Assembly: GCA_015146655.1 (NCBI GenBank)
Contig: VKHL01000176.1
Location: forward strand, 2,242 to 55,503
Source of the DNA: Ochromonas danica
Lineage: Eukaryota; Sar; Chrysophyceae; Chromulinales; Chromulinaceae
DNA: 53,262 nt
Reading direction: 5' to 3'
The notes under the pieces were generated by a model. It saw only the letters and a program-made list of their open reading frames with translations. It was not told the DNA's origin and made no database searches. Each line of letters starts with the position of its first letter. The first letter of the stretch is position 1. The position numbers and the translations under genes were made by a program. This document shows, in pieces, positions 32,216 to 42,144 of this stretch.

Positions 32216-32258
32216 TGGGTTTTGACTTCAAAATACTTAGTTTTGAAGTCAAAACCCA
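32216..32258. promoter_or_regulatory. 18-bp perfect palindrome in a shared promoter
   Basis: TGGGTTTTGACTTCAAAA and its exact complement are separated by seven bases (TACTTAG). The site lies between the divergent starts of the COX18-like (32046) and rhomboid (32325) genes. It could be a transcription-factor site, a cruciform, or a tiny transposon relic. Confidence 0.75.
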
Positions 32259-32324
32259 GCAGAGTGCTCAATCAATGAGGAAGAACTCTAGTCTGCATTG
32301 CAGAGCCCATTTGCCCTTCAAAGA

Positions 32325-33428
32325 ATGGTTCTGCCCAAGCTAATTGAGAAAATGCACTTTTGGCCTGAGATCTCACAAGATAAAGACCCCATCTTGAGGA
32401 TCTACGCTCCCTCAGAAGACGACGAGGTGCTCCAGGGCCTCGCTCGACTTTCCGAGACAACTGCCACGTTCGAGGCCTTCCTGGCCAAACAGTTTGAGGC
32501 ATTCTTATGCCTTCCTCCAGTAATCCAAGGCTTGGTTGGGGTCAATGTCTTCATGTGGCTTCTTTGTAATTTCTCTGACAGCATCATTGGGCAACACTGT
32601 GGAGTAAGTGTGAAGAATGTACGAGAAGGAAGATGGTGGTCCGTGCCCCTTAGTGCCTTCTCTCACCACTCCATTGCGCATCTGATGGGCAACATGTCTG
32701 TCTTGGTGAAGTTGGGTAGTCCGCTAGCAGATGCCTTGGGCACCAAGAGATTTCTGTTGTTGGTGCTGGGCAGTGCAGTTGGCGCCTCTCTCATCGCCAC
32801 AGCCTGGACCTGGCTGTCAGCGAAGGTCTTTCGACGCAATGAAAGAGTGCAACGACAGTTGTTCATTCCGTGCATTGGGTTTAGTGGAGTTAATATGGCA
32901 TTATTCTATTTGTTCTCAGAGATGCGGCCTAATGCGCTCATTGAATTTGTATCTTTCCCACCAATCTCTCCTCCTCTGGACTCTACCGTTGAAAAGAAAG
33001 AAGATGTGGGCAAAGTGGCCATTGCTGATGGCAAGATTGATGGCGTGGAGAGTAAGATGAGCAATGAAATGCCAAAGACAGTCGAAGGCGAAGTGGTTCA
33101 TACCGACTCAAAAGAACTTGTTAAAGGAAGAAAGGCAGAGTCAATTCAAGAAAACACCGAGGCCATCACTGTCCGGTCACTATTTCACAGTTTCGTATGT
33201 GTTGATGTCTCGGGGCTGCTTGTCCAGCTCCTTCTCACTGACTCTCCTATTGCACATGGATGTCATCTGGGAGGGGTTGCCTGTGGGATGATTGCGAAAC
33301 AACAACTATTGGCTAGCCCTCATACTCCCAAAGCGTTGAAAAGGAAATTTTTAGGCCAGAAGAGTAAGAGAATAAAGCTGAAGACACCCTGGAATCAATC
33401 ATGGGAATGGGAAATTCCGTGGAAATAA
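32325..33428 (+). CDS. Rhomboid-family intramembrane serine protease
   Basis: A single exon encodes 367 residues. It has rhomboid landmarks in order: WWSVPLSAFSHHSIAHLMGNM (TM2 region with conserved His and Asn), GFSG with nucleophile Ser187, and AHGCHLGG with catalytic His314. About six helices are present. The first ATG in frame is at 32325. A roughly 70-residue, charged, Lys/Glu-rich segment (about 210-280) is inserted between the helix bearing Ser and the helix bearing His, unusual for a compact rhomboid core. The pairing with COX18 suggests an organellar role, but the N-terminus is not a clear transit peptide. The last 190 bp of the gene are duplicated at 52202-52391. Confidence 0.88.
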   Translation: MVLPKLIEKMHFWPEISQDKDPILRIYAPSEDDEVLQGLARLSETTATFEAFLAKQFEAFLCLPPVIQGLVGVNVFMWLLCNFSDSIIGQHCGVSVKNVREGRWWSVPLSAFSHHSIAHLMGNMSVLVKLGSPLADALGTKRFLLLVLGSAVGASLIATAWTWLSAKVFRRNERVQRQLFIPCIGFSGVNMALFYLFSEMRPNALIEFVSFPPISPPLDSTVEKKEDVGKVAIADGKIDGVESKMSNEMPKTVEGEVVHTDSKELVKGRKAESIQENTEAITVRSLFHSFVCVDVSGLLVQLLLTDSPIAHGCHLGGVACGMIAKQQLLASPHTPKALKRKFLGQKSKRIKLKTPWNQSWEWEIPWK

Positions 33429-33542
33429 TCACCCCACAATGACCGAGACTTGACTTGATGTTATTTAATCATCCTTAGCATGCTTCGAATGTCTCGTATT
33501 GCTACAATGAAGCGAAGATAGCGTGTTTTGGCATAATGGCTT

Positions 33543-34518
33543 CTAAGCGTTTGCCATGTTAGAGAGGAACATATTCCAGAAGACGGAGATTACGCTGGCA
33601 AAGAGAACTCTGCGAAGGAATCAATTGCAGAAAGACAGCATTAACATTGCATCATGTGGGTATCAGCACTATTGTATATAATCATCATTTCTCCCTCTTT
33701 CTGGGGTTACAAGTTGCTTACCTGTAAGGAGGAGCAATAGCGTAGAAGTTGTAGAAATTCACAAATGGCCATATGCACCAGTTCGCAAGCAATGTGGGTC
33801 CCAGTTTCGATTGCACCGCTTGCACTCCGTACTGCACCCAAGTCATCAAGTTCGAAGACAGTGTTGCTTGATGGGGAGGTAAGATGCGGTCGACGATGTC
33901 AAAGCAGAAGAAGAAGCCTGCAGTGACAGCAATAGCGCCAAGTGTTTGATCTAACAACATCATCGCCATGGAGCGCTTCCAGGAGGAGAGGCCTTGCAAC
34001 CCAGGCAAATTGTTGAGATACTCAAACCAAACGTGGGTTATCGGCGCTCCATACAAAGCCGAGACCACCATCAACACGAAGAGACGATGAAAATTGATTC
34101 CAGACACCAAAAACTGCCCCAAGGTTCTGAGCGAGAATGGGTTTGAGAGGCTAAGGAAAAGGTAAAGCTGCAAGAGGAGGTCGCCCAGCGCGCCAACAAG
34201 AGCGGAGGATATCATCTTCGTGCGAAAGGGGTGCTCTACGAGGTGGTAGAAGTACCACTGACTGAAAGATGCGAACCTCCCTGCAAGAAGTCCCTCGCCA
34301 TTCTTCTCCTGTGCGTCGTTGGAGTTGGGCTGTTGACAAAGAACTGTGAGAGGGATGGCAACAAAGGGAGAAGAGTTTCCCTGAAGCTTCTGAGGCGGAT
34401 GCAGTGGCGAGTATTCACTGCGAAGAGGAGAGCGCGAGGAGAGGATCTTGTTAGGAGGAAAGCCATGGCTGGCACTGACCTCCAGCAACATCAGAACTGT
34501 GAGAAGGAATGCCACCAT
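33543..34518 (-). CDS. Mpv17/PMP22-family membrane protein, probably plastid-targeted
   Basis: Two exons, 33722-34518 and 33543-33609, joined across a 112-bp intron, encode 287 residues. Exon 2 restores the family C-terminus (RVLFASVISVFWNMFLSN). Family features are HPFRTKMISSALVGALGD, GAPITHVWFEYLN, a DQTLGAI region and WCIWPFVNFYNFYAIAPPYR, the W-x-x-P-x-x-x-F signature. The N-terminus is a signal peptide with a likely cut before Phe (SASHG-FPPNK), then a Ser/Arg-rich stretch, as in ASAFAP-type plastid presequences. Mpv17 proteins form small channels in organelle membranes. Its 3' part is duplicated at 52506-53035. Confidence 0.9.
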
Positions 34519-34783
34519 CGTTTTGACCTGATAGGAAAAGGTTTGACCAAAGTCCTAGTGGTTCCGCTGCCTCTTCTCCTTCCCTCTCTCTCATCAACAT
34601 AACGATGAGCAACCAAATGGTGGCTGTGAAAGATCTTGAAGTTTTCAACTTTGAAACTTTGAAACTGAAAGCGATGGAAAATCCAAATCCCCAAATCCTC
34701 AAACTTCGTCTAGTTGGAGTTGATGACAAGGTCAAGAACATTGAATAGTGTGTAGTCTAGTAGTAGTGTGTCCGCGGTGACTG

Positions 34784-37146
34784 ATGAAGCGGCTTGGATA
34801 TTTGCTGTGCTGCTTCACGGCTTGTCTTTTCTGTCTCAGTGAGGGATCGACTATTTCTGCTTCCTGCGCGGCTGTGCTGGGCGGCGAGGCGCGCTATTCC
34901 GTGCCGTGCTGGAAAGCGCTCTTCTCCCCCTCAGACTGTGCGGTGCGAGGCCCTCTTCGCTTCGTGCCAGTGGATGATCTCTGCCGGCCGTCTGATTCCT
35001 CTGGCATCTCTGACGAGGTCTGCAGAGCGAATGAGTGCGAGAGGAGCAAGCAAGAGGTCGCTGTGGTGCAGCGCGGGGGCTGTTCCTTCTCTCTCATGGC
35101 TGACCGCGCTGCCGCACTGGGTTATGCTTCTCTGGTGGTAGTGAATCGTGTCCCGGGGCTCTTCACCATAGGCTCGTCTGACTCCACCTTCAGCGCCTCC
35201 CTCCCCGTCTTCTCTGTGGGGAGTGACTTCCTCTCGCTGGCTCGCGACGGAATAGAGGCGAAGTCAGCTCTCTTCACTGCCACCTGCCCTGCTTCCTCTT
35301 CGCCCTCCAGTTCAAAGAGTGTGTCAGAGGAGGGATTGGCGAGGGGGTGGTTGGGTCATAATGAGGTGCTGGCAGTCGTTGACTGGGTGGTGGCAGGGCT
35401 GGCCGCGTGTCTGCTGGCGATGTTGATGGCAGCAGGCCTGCGCGCTATCACAGACTCCTTTTCATCTTCCTCGATAGAAAGTAGTGCCGATGATGCGAAG
35501 GGGTCGAAGATTGAGAGGCAGCTGCTGCTTGTGCTAGGCGTGGCCCTGCTAGCCGTTGTCTTCTTCGCCTCTCGCCTCGCCACTCTGCGACCATCAGCCG
35601 CACAGATGCGAGAAACTACCCCACTTTCTCCTTCCTTGCTGCTATCTTATAACCATCGCGAGACGGATGAGCAGATCTATGAGGTTAGCCCACCACGATC
35701 TCTCTCTCTCGGTGAAGGAAAGTGACTCATCGTGTCATACTGCCAGGCGCTATTGGATGGAGTGATGAAGCGTTGGGATGACTACACGCTGCAAGGGAAG
35801 GACATTCTGAGTAGACTGCATCTCCCTGCGGAGAACTACGACTTCGCGGTCTTCATCCACCCCCCAGCGTTCATCTATTTGACTGCAGGGCTGCTGCGGC
35901 TGTGGCCAACGCTGCCTCTCCCTTTGGTGCCCGTCCTCTACCAGCTCGTTGCTTTCCTTTGTCTTCCTTGGCTGGTCCGGGAAGTTGTTTGGGGGACTTC
36001 GTTAGAGCGACACTATATGACAGTCTCTTTGAAGGCGATGCTCTTGGTCGCCGTCTGCCCTACCACTCTCTTTTGCAGCCAGAAGTTCTGGTTAGATAAC
36101 AGTTTACTCATGAACATGAGTCTATCCGTGGCTGTTCATATGGCCTGCTGTCGCTGGACAGTGACGAGGAGCCTCCAGAACATCTCCTTCGCTGCCTTGC
36201 CCATGGCATTGTCTGGCCTGGTGTTTGGAGGCTTGGCATTGAACACGAAGATTACTGCCCTGGCTGCGCTGCCTTTCTTCCTCTTATGGATAATCAGAAG
36301 GTTCGGCAAGATCTTCTCTTGGCAGTCTATTGGGTCTATTCTGATTTTCCTCCTCTCCGCCACAGCAGGCCATGCGCCATGGCTCTGGCTCTATCATGTG
36401 AGATCCAAACAACTTGCTTCCTCACCTCTGTTAACAATTGGCTAATAGAGGGGGTGGTGAATGATTCTTGATAGAGGTACACAGGCAGGTGGCTGCCCAG
36501 CGCTTGGCCATCAGAAGAAATGATTCAAACCTTCCCTTTCCTTGCGCAGGCAGTTTCTCGTCCCTGGCACCACTATCTCCTCTTGCTCTTCACCCTGCAC
36601 CCCATCTATATGGTAGCTGTGGGAGTGTCATCGATGTTGTTATACCTGGCGGCTGTGGATTTGCTCTCATTGCTTATGAAGACTGGCTTTAGACGAGTTA
36701 GTGCTGGGCATCCCTCAATTCCCTCTCGAAACGATCTGTTCTTGTCATTGGCGACGTTCTCGACCTATCCCTTCGCTTTTCTGTGTGCACTGACGGTGCT
36801 GGGAGCTGCTGGTGCAGGTTTTCAAGCCAGATTTCTGCTACCAGCATTGCCTGGATGGGCTGTCTTGGCCTCTGTTTTCTTGACTTTAATTGAAGACTCG
36901 GGGCAGGTTACTGAAAGATCTTCCCTGGCCACCCTTTGGACTAGCATCTCCTCAATGCTGCTCATCTGGGCTGCCATGCATGCCTTCTATTATGGGGTGC
37001 TCGCGGCGCCCCTTTATGCTGATGTTGAGAAACATTTGCTTCAGATTCTCCGCGACATGCTGTCGAGCAGTCTGCCAGTGGTAGAATCCAGAGAAAGTGC
37101 TCAAGTCTTGAGGCAATATATGCGGCATTTTGGCGTGATGTCTTGA
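34784..37146 (+). CDS. Protease-associated-domain / GT-C glycosyltransferase-like membrane protein
   Basis: Exons 34784-35683, 35747-36397 and 36475-37146 (introns 63 and 77 bp) encode 740 residues. The third-exon acceptor at 36474 yields RYTGRWLPSAWPSEEMIQTFPFL, a segment expected in the family. A signal peptide (1-22) precedes a Cys-containing luminal region. Its core (about 85-165; VAVVQRGGCSFSLMADRAAALGYASLVVVN) is a protease-associated (PA) domain. Two helices follow (about 198-220, 248-265). The C-terminal 430 residues are multi-pass and resemble PMT_2/ArnT-like GT-C transferases (FAVFIHPPAFIYLTAGLLRLWP, KFWLDNSLLMNMSLSVA). It is likely an ER or Golgi enzyme using a lipid-linked sugar. 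Donor and acceptor are unknown. Confidence 0.83.
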
Positions 37147-37772
37147 TGGTGCTAGAGCTATTATACTATACTACAGTTTACTCGTCATTCCACTGTAAAT
37201 GAGGTGTCTTGCTGCCAAGTCCCACTGTAACTGTGCCCAATGGCAAAGCACGAATAGACTGCTTTTGACCGTGTCTTTTTGAAAAGATGAAGAGAGAGCT
37301 GGCGACCAAGTATCTTGCTAGTGTTATCAGCATATCATATGTATTATGAATGTAGACTATCAACCTAGACTAGACCATTCTGTTGTAGATACTACAGACT
37401 GGATGTGTGTATGACAGAGGAGAAAGTTAACTGTACTTGTCTGTTGCATCTTCCTCGTCATTACAATAAAAGGTCTGCGTAGCAACACCAACCTTCTCTT
37501 TCGACTGTTTCAAGCACCTTTGGTAGGTGGTCATGATATGTTTCTTACAGCAAATAGCCAACAGAGGATATCGACATTGGAGAGGAGAACATTAACCACA
37601 GAATAATGATTCCCATTGGATTCCTTATTTCTCTCCGTAACTTTTGATAAACAACTTGTTTTGGCCAAGAAACGCGTTGGCTTTGGGAAGTTAACTGTTG
37701 GCCCTGTGTGTTGGGGAGAGAAAATCGAATGTCAACAGTGTTGAATAGTGTCGAATATCTGAAGGAAAGAAG
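37147..37772. other. Intergenic, AT-rich, no gene seen
   Basis: 3' region of the GT-C gene with an AATAAA signal at about 37467, then the promoter of the GPx gene. Confidence 0.55.
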
Positions 37773-38520
37773 ATGAGCTCTCCTGCTATCATTTTCTGTC
37801 TACTCTTAGTGACCTTGTTCTCGTTTATCCTTCTAACCTCTGGACAACAGGGCTTGGTCGATCATCATGAAAGCTGCGACTTTTGGGCTTCCATCGGCGA
37901 GTGCGACGCCAATCCAGGATACATGCTATCCAACTGCGCCAAGTCATGTGATGCCATCGTCCAGGCGAATAACCTGCCTCTCCCTGCATCCTTCTATGAG
38001 ATTACAGAGAAGGACTTGGAAGGTCGCGAGATCTCCTTCGAGCAGTTCCGCGGCAAGGTCGTCTACGTTGTTAACGTGGCCTCTTACTGTGGATACACAG
38101 AGAGCAACTATGAACTGATCCGCAGACTGCAGCGATATAACAAAGACGGTCTTGTTATCCTCTTAGCGCCTTGCAATGGGTTTGGTGCTCAAGAACCTGG
38201 AAATGCCCAAGAGATTCGCACTTTCGCTGCAGAGAAGGGCTACCAGGGAGTCATTCTCTCCAAAGGTGAGGTCAATGGCGTGCAGACTCGACCCGTCTTC
38301 CGTTATCTCAAAAGCAGGGCGAATAAGTCCCATATCTCCTGGTAAGAGATCTACTCTGCCTATTCCATTCTATTGGTGGTCAACGAAGCATGTTGGTGTG
38401 GTGTAAAGGAACTTTGACGGAAAATTCATCGTGGATCGCGAAGGTGAAGTGCACGTTCCTCAAGGCGATTTGGAGGAGGAGATTCGACGATTCCTAAATG
38501 AGCCGGTGCGAGACCTTTGA
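37773..38520 (+). CDS. Secreted-pathway glutathione peroxidase with an N-terminal ShKT-like domain
   Basis: Exons 37773-38341 and 38409-38520 (67-bp intron) encode 226 residues. A signal peptide (1-24) precedes a ShKT-like module at 35-59 (CDFWASIGECDANPGYMLSNC, then AKSC) that has four Cys instead of the usual six. The rest is a glutathione/thioredoxin peroxidase with Cys106 in NVASYCGYTESNY, Gln140 in GFGAQEPG, and Trp190-Asn191 in WNFDGKF, completing the catalytic tetrad. The peroxidatic residue is Cys, not selenocysteine. The enzyme reduces peroxides. The ShKT module is known in algae and animals mainly next to secreted enzymes such as prolyl hydroxylases and probably mediates protein contact. 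It acts in the ER lumen, outside the cell, or beyond. Confidence 0.92.
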
Positions 38521-38697
38521 ATCTCATCTCCTGATGCTCTTCCGTCATTAACTGAGTGTCAACAATGCCACTGGGGCTAGCAGCTTCACTCTAATCAGTT
38601 AAGCCAAAAAGATGTTTGATTCATTTAAATTGAGTACCAATAGATTAGATGGCGAGGAAGTCCAATACAAGATAGTTTCCCTGCCAAACTGTATTTT

Positions 38698-41338
38698 CTA
38701 CACTTGAGAGTGAGAGAAGAGATACGACTTGGCCGCAGCCGCGATCTTCTCCATCACCTCCCCTCGCTGAGAGGAAGAATAGGCAAGACTTCCTTGAGCC
38801 GATGCCGCCTTTCCACCTCCTCTTCCACCAACAGCCTCAAGGGAGGTCGCCAGCCACTGGTTGGCTTGCAACCCGCTGGCCAGATCCTTCTCCGTCACCA
38901 CAGCGAAAACAGAAACCTTTTCCTGGTCCACATCATCAGAGATGACTAAGAAGGAGAGATCAGGAGCCGCCTTGCGAATAGCTTCAGTGGCCTTCTTGAT
39001 GGCTTTGCTGTCTGTTCCCACGGGGACAAAGAAAACTGCCCGCTGGCCTCCGCGTTGGACAACTGCCAACACTTCATCCATCGCCTTTGCGATCACCCCG
39101 TCAACGAGTGAAGCAAGGTGGGTCTTCTTAAAAGAGAACAGATGCTTTTGGATGTTTTCCAACTGCTTGCGAGCTTGCACAGCGGCCACCACGGACACCT
39201 GCTCCTGCTCCAACTTCTGCCTCAAGTTTATACTTGCGCTTTCTAACTTCTCCACATCTTCCGCCTTCGCGCCGGACAAAGAAGCTTCCAACAGAGAGAT
39301 TTGATTGAGGAGGTCGTGACTTCGGCTGCGCACGGCGGTGGCTGCGTCCCCAGTCAAGGCAGTAATGCGACGAATCCCTCGCGCCACAGCCGACTCCTCC
39401 ACAATGATGATCTCTCCCGCTTCCTTCGTGTTGTGCATATGTGTCCCGCCACAGAATTCTATTGAATAGTCGATCCAGTCCTCTAAGCTAGGAGTAGAAA
39501 GAACGGCGGACAGGTCTGCGCCGATGGCCAGGACACGCACAGGGTCGGGATACACTTCTCCAAACACTGCGCGTAGTCCATGAATTGCTTTGGCTTGGGC
39601 AAGAGGAACAACATCCTGGTAGACAGGAAGAGACTGGCGAATGATGACATTCAAGCGACGCTCGACTTCCATCAACTCCTCCACTGTGAGACCCCGCGAC
39701 GAGGCGAAGTCAAAGCGGAGTTTCTCTTCATCGACAAGAGAGCCTCGCTGATCAACGGCCTCATTGGGCAGAACTTGACGAAGAACATGGTTTAGAACAT
39801 GGGTCATGGTATGGTTGGGTGTGACACGACGTCTTCTCTGCTTGTCCACCTCTGCCTCTACGACGCTGTGACGCTGCACGACGACCTTTTGCTTCTTGCT
39901 CAATGGCGATACGATGCAAGTGTGTAAGACATATCCACCATAGCTTTGCACATCAATTACATCAAGGATCATGTCTTCAGAGAGTCGCAGTTGGCCACGA
40001 TCAGCAACTTGACCGCCTGCTTCTCCATAGAACGTCGTCTGCGCCAAAACGATCCCTACAACCTCCTCAGCCTCCAGCTCCACCTGGTCATGGAATCCAG
40101 TAGAGGTGAAGATAGCTTGGAGAGGTGTTTTCACCGCGAGATTATCTGACTGGTACTTCAATCGGTCATCTGTAACAGGAACGCCTTCTTTCTGCAGGGT
40201 AGCAACTGCTTCTGCATCCAAAGCCAGCGCTCCCCGACCAGCCAGTCGCTTCTGAGTAGTTGCCAATCGAGAACGTTCTTGTTGCTCCGTCATTGCTGCA
40301 TGGAAACCTTGCATATCTACCTGATAACCTCTTTCAGCGGCCATGATCTGCGTGAGGTCGATGGGGAAGCCAAGGGTATCATAGAGGTAGAAGGCTTGCT
40401 TGCCATCCACAATCTTTGTCTCCGAAGAAGAGGCTTCCAACTGAGCGATGTAGTCATTGAAGTGCTTCACACCCTTCTCGAGCAAGGTGACGAATGCCTC
40501 CTCTTCTTCCTTGACGATGGCCACGACTTCCTTCTCCTTCCCCACTAACTCTGGGAACGCCGATCCAAAATACTGGGGCACGAGGGGGACTAATTGATGG
40601 AAGAATCCTCTCTGCGCACCAAGAGTCTGCATGCCATACCTCACGGCTCGTCGCAGGATGCGTCTAAGCACGTAGCCTCGTCCTTCGTTGGATGGGACGG
40701 CGCCATCTGTGATGGCGAAGGTCAAGGTACGCAGATGGTCAGCAAGAACGCGATAAGCTGTGTCTCTGTAGCCCTGACGAGCATCTGCCTCGCCAATAAG
40801 GCCAGCATATGGTGCACAGCCAACAGCGCGACCGATGGCTGTGAAGAAAGGCTGGAACACGTCAGTATCGTAGTTCGATCGCTTATTCTGCAGAATTGAA
40901 GTCAATCTCTCCAATCCCATGCCAGTATCGATATGCTTGCTAGGCAAGGTGCGCAGTGAGCCATCACTTTCGCGGTTAAATTGGATGAAAACAAGGTTCC
41001 AGATCTCGATGACATCCGGGTCGTCCGCGTTGACAAGTTGGCTTGCGTCTCGATTACCAATGCGGTCATAGTGAATCTCCGAGCAGGGTCCACAAGGACC
41101 AGTGTCACCCATTTCCCAGAAATTGGCCTTTTTATCAAAAGGCAACACTCTCTCAGGCGGCAGGAATTGCAGCCAATAGTCCCTCGCCTCGTTATCACAG
41201 GGAAGGCCTAAACTCTCGTCTCCTCCAAAATAAGATGCATACAAGCGATTGGGGTCCAGGCCATAGACATTGACGAGCAGGTCATAGGCCCAGCCGATGG
41301 CTTCTTTCTTGAAGTAGTCGCCGAAGGACCACGTGCCC

Positions 41339-41370
<32 letters not shown>

Positions 41371-41820
41371 CTTGCCCACGTCGTCCAGATCGTTGTGCTT
41401 ACCACCTGCACGAATACACTTCTGGCTGTTTGCTACGCGCCTTAAGGCTGCCAGAGGGCTGGTGGGCTCCACTGTGCCCAGGAAGATGGGCTTGAATTGG
41501 TTCATGCCAGCGTTGGCGAAGAGCAAGGTGGGGTCATTCAAGGGCACGCAGGGCGAGGACTTGACATTGACGTGGCTGTGTTTGCTCACAAAATAGTCCA
41601 CAAACTGAGAACGAACTCTCTCTACAGGCCACTGCAACTCTTGGTCAAATGATGCAGAGGTGGAGGCCAGAAACCTCCTCGTTAGTGAAGGAGGTCGACA
41701 GTGAAGTCTTCTCAACAACATAGAAGATGTCGAGGAGAAGTGTTTGAATGCAGCGATATGCACCATCAGAAAATCCACAAAACAACACAAGAAGAAGACA
41801 AAAGGCGCTGCTTTGTGCAT
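38698..41820 (-). CDS. alaS: Alanyl-tRNA synthetase, organelle form with bipartite presequence
   Basis: A single exon encodes 1040 residues from the ATG at 41820. The protein has all AlaRS parts: a class II catalytic core ([42 protein letters not shown]), a tRNA-recognition region, an editing domain with HTMTH and CGGTH zinc ligands, and a C-Ala domain (GGRGGGKAASAQG). It attaches Ala to tRNA-Ala and edits mischarged Ser and Gly. The first 28 residues form a signal peptide (APFVFFLCCFVDFLMVHIAAF). A Ser/Arg-rich transit-like stretch follows (SSMLLRRLHCRPPSLTRRF). An internal ATG at the start of MLLRRLHC would give a mitochondrial presequence alone, so one gene may serve both organelles. It is convergent with GPx and divergent from the DUF4336 gene. 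Confidence 0.96.
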
Positions 41821-42144
41821 AATCGCTATCAAGTCCAGTCCTCAGAGAGCGTGGGTGATCCTTTATCTAGTCACAATAGAAGCAAGAAGGACACACAGTG
41901 TAAGGCTGGGATGGCTGAAGGGCTGGAGGAGATGGCGATACGATACGATCGATATCTGATAGTCTACTATACGACAGTCTGTCCTTGCTCTGCACTGCTG
42001 CCCCACAGTGAACGAAGAAGCTCCTCCTCAACATGTACAAACGCGTTCTTGAGGTGTTAACTTAAGAGGATAGCTAGACTACACGTCATCCCACATATGG
42101 AATCACATCATGTGCAGGCAGAGATTTGGAAGAACAACTAACTA
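41821..42144. promoter_or_regulatory. Shared promoter region between two probable plastid-protein genes
   Basis: 324 bp separate the divergent starts of AlaRS (41820) and the DUF4336 gene (42145). No coding signal was found. A CGATACGATACGATCGATATC-like cluster of CGATAC repeats lies at about 41936-41957. Confidence 0.5.
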
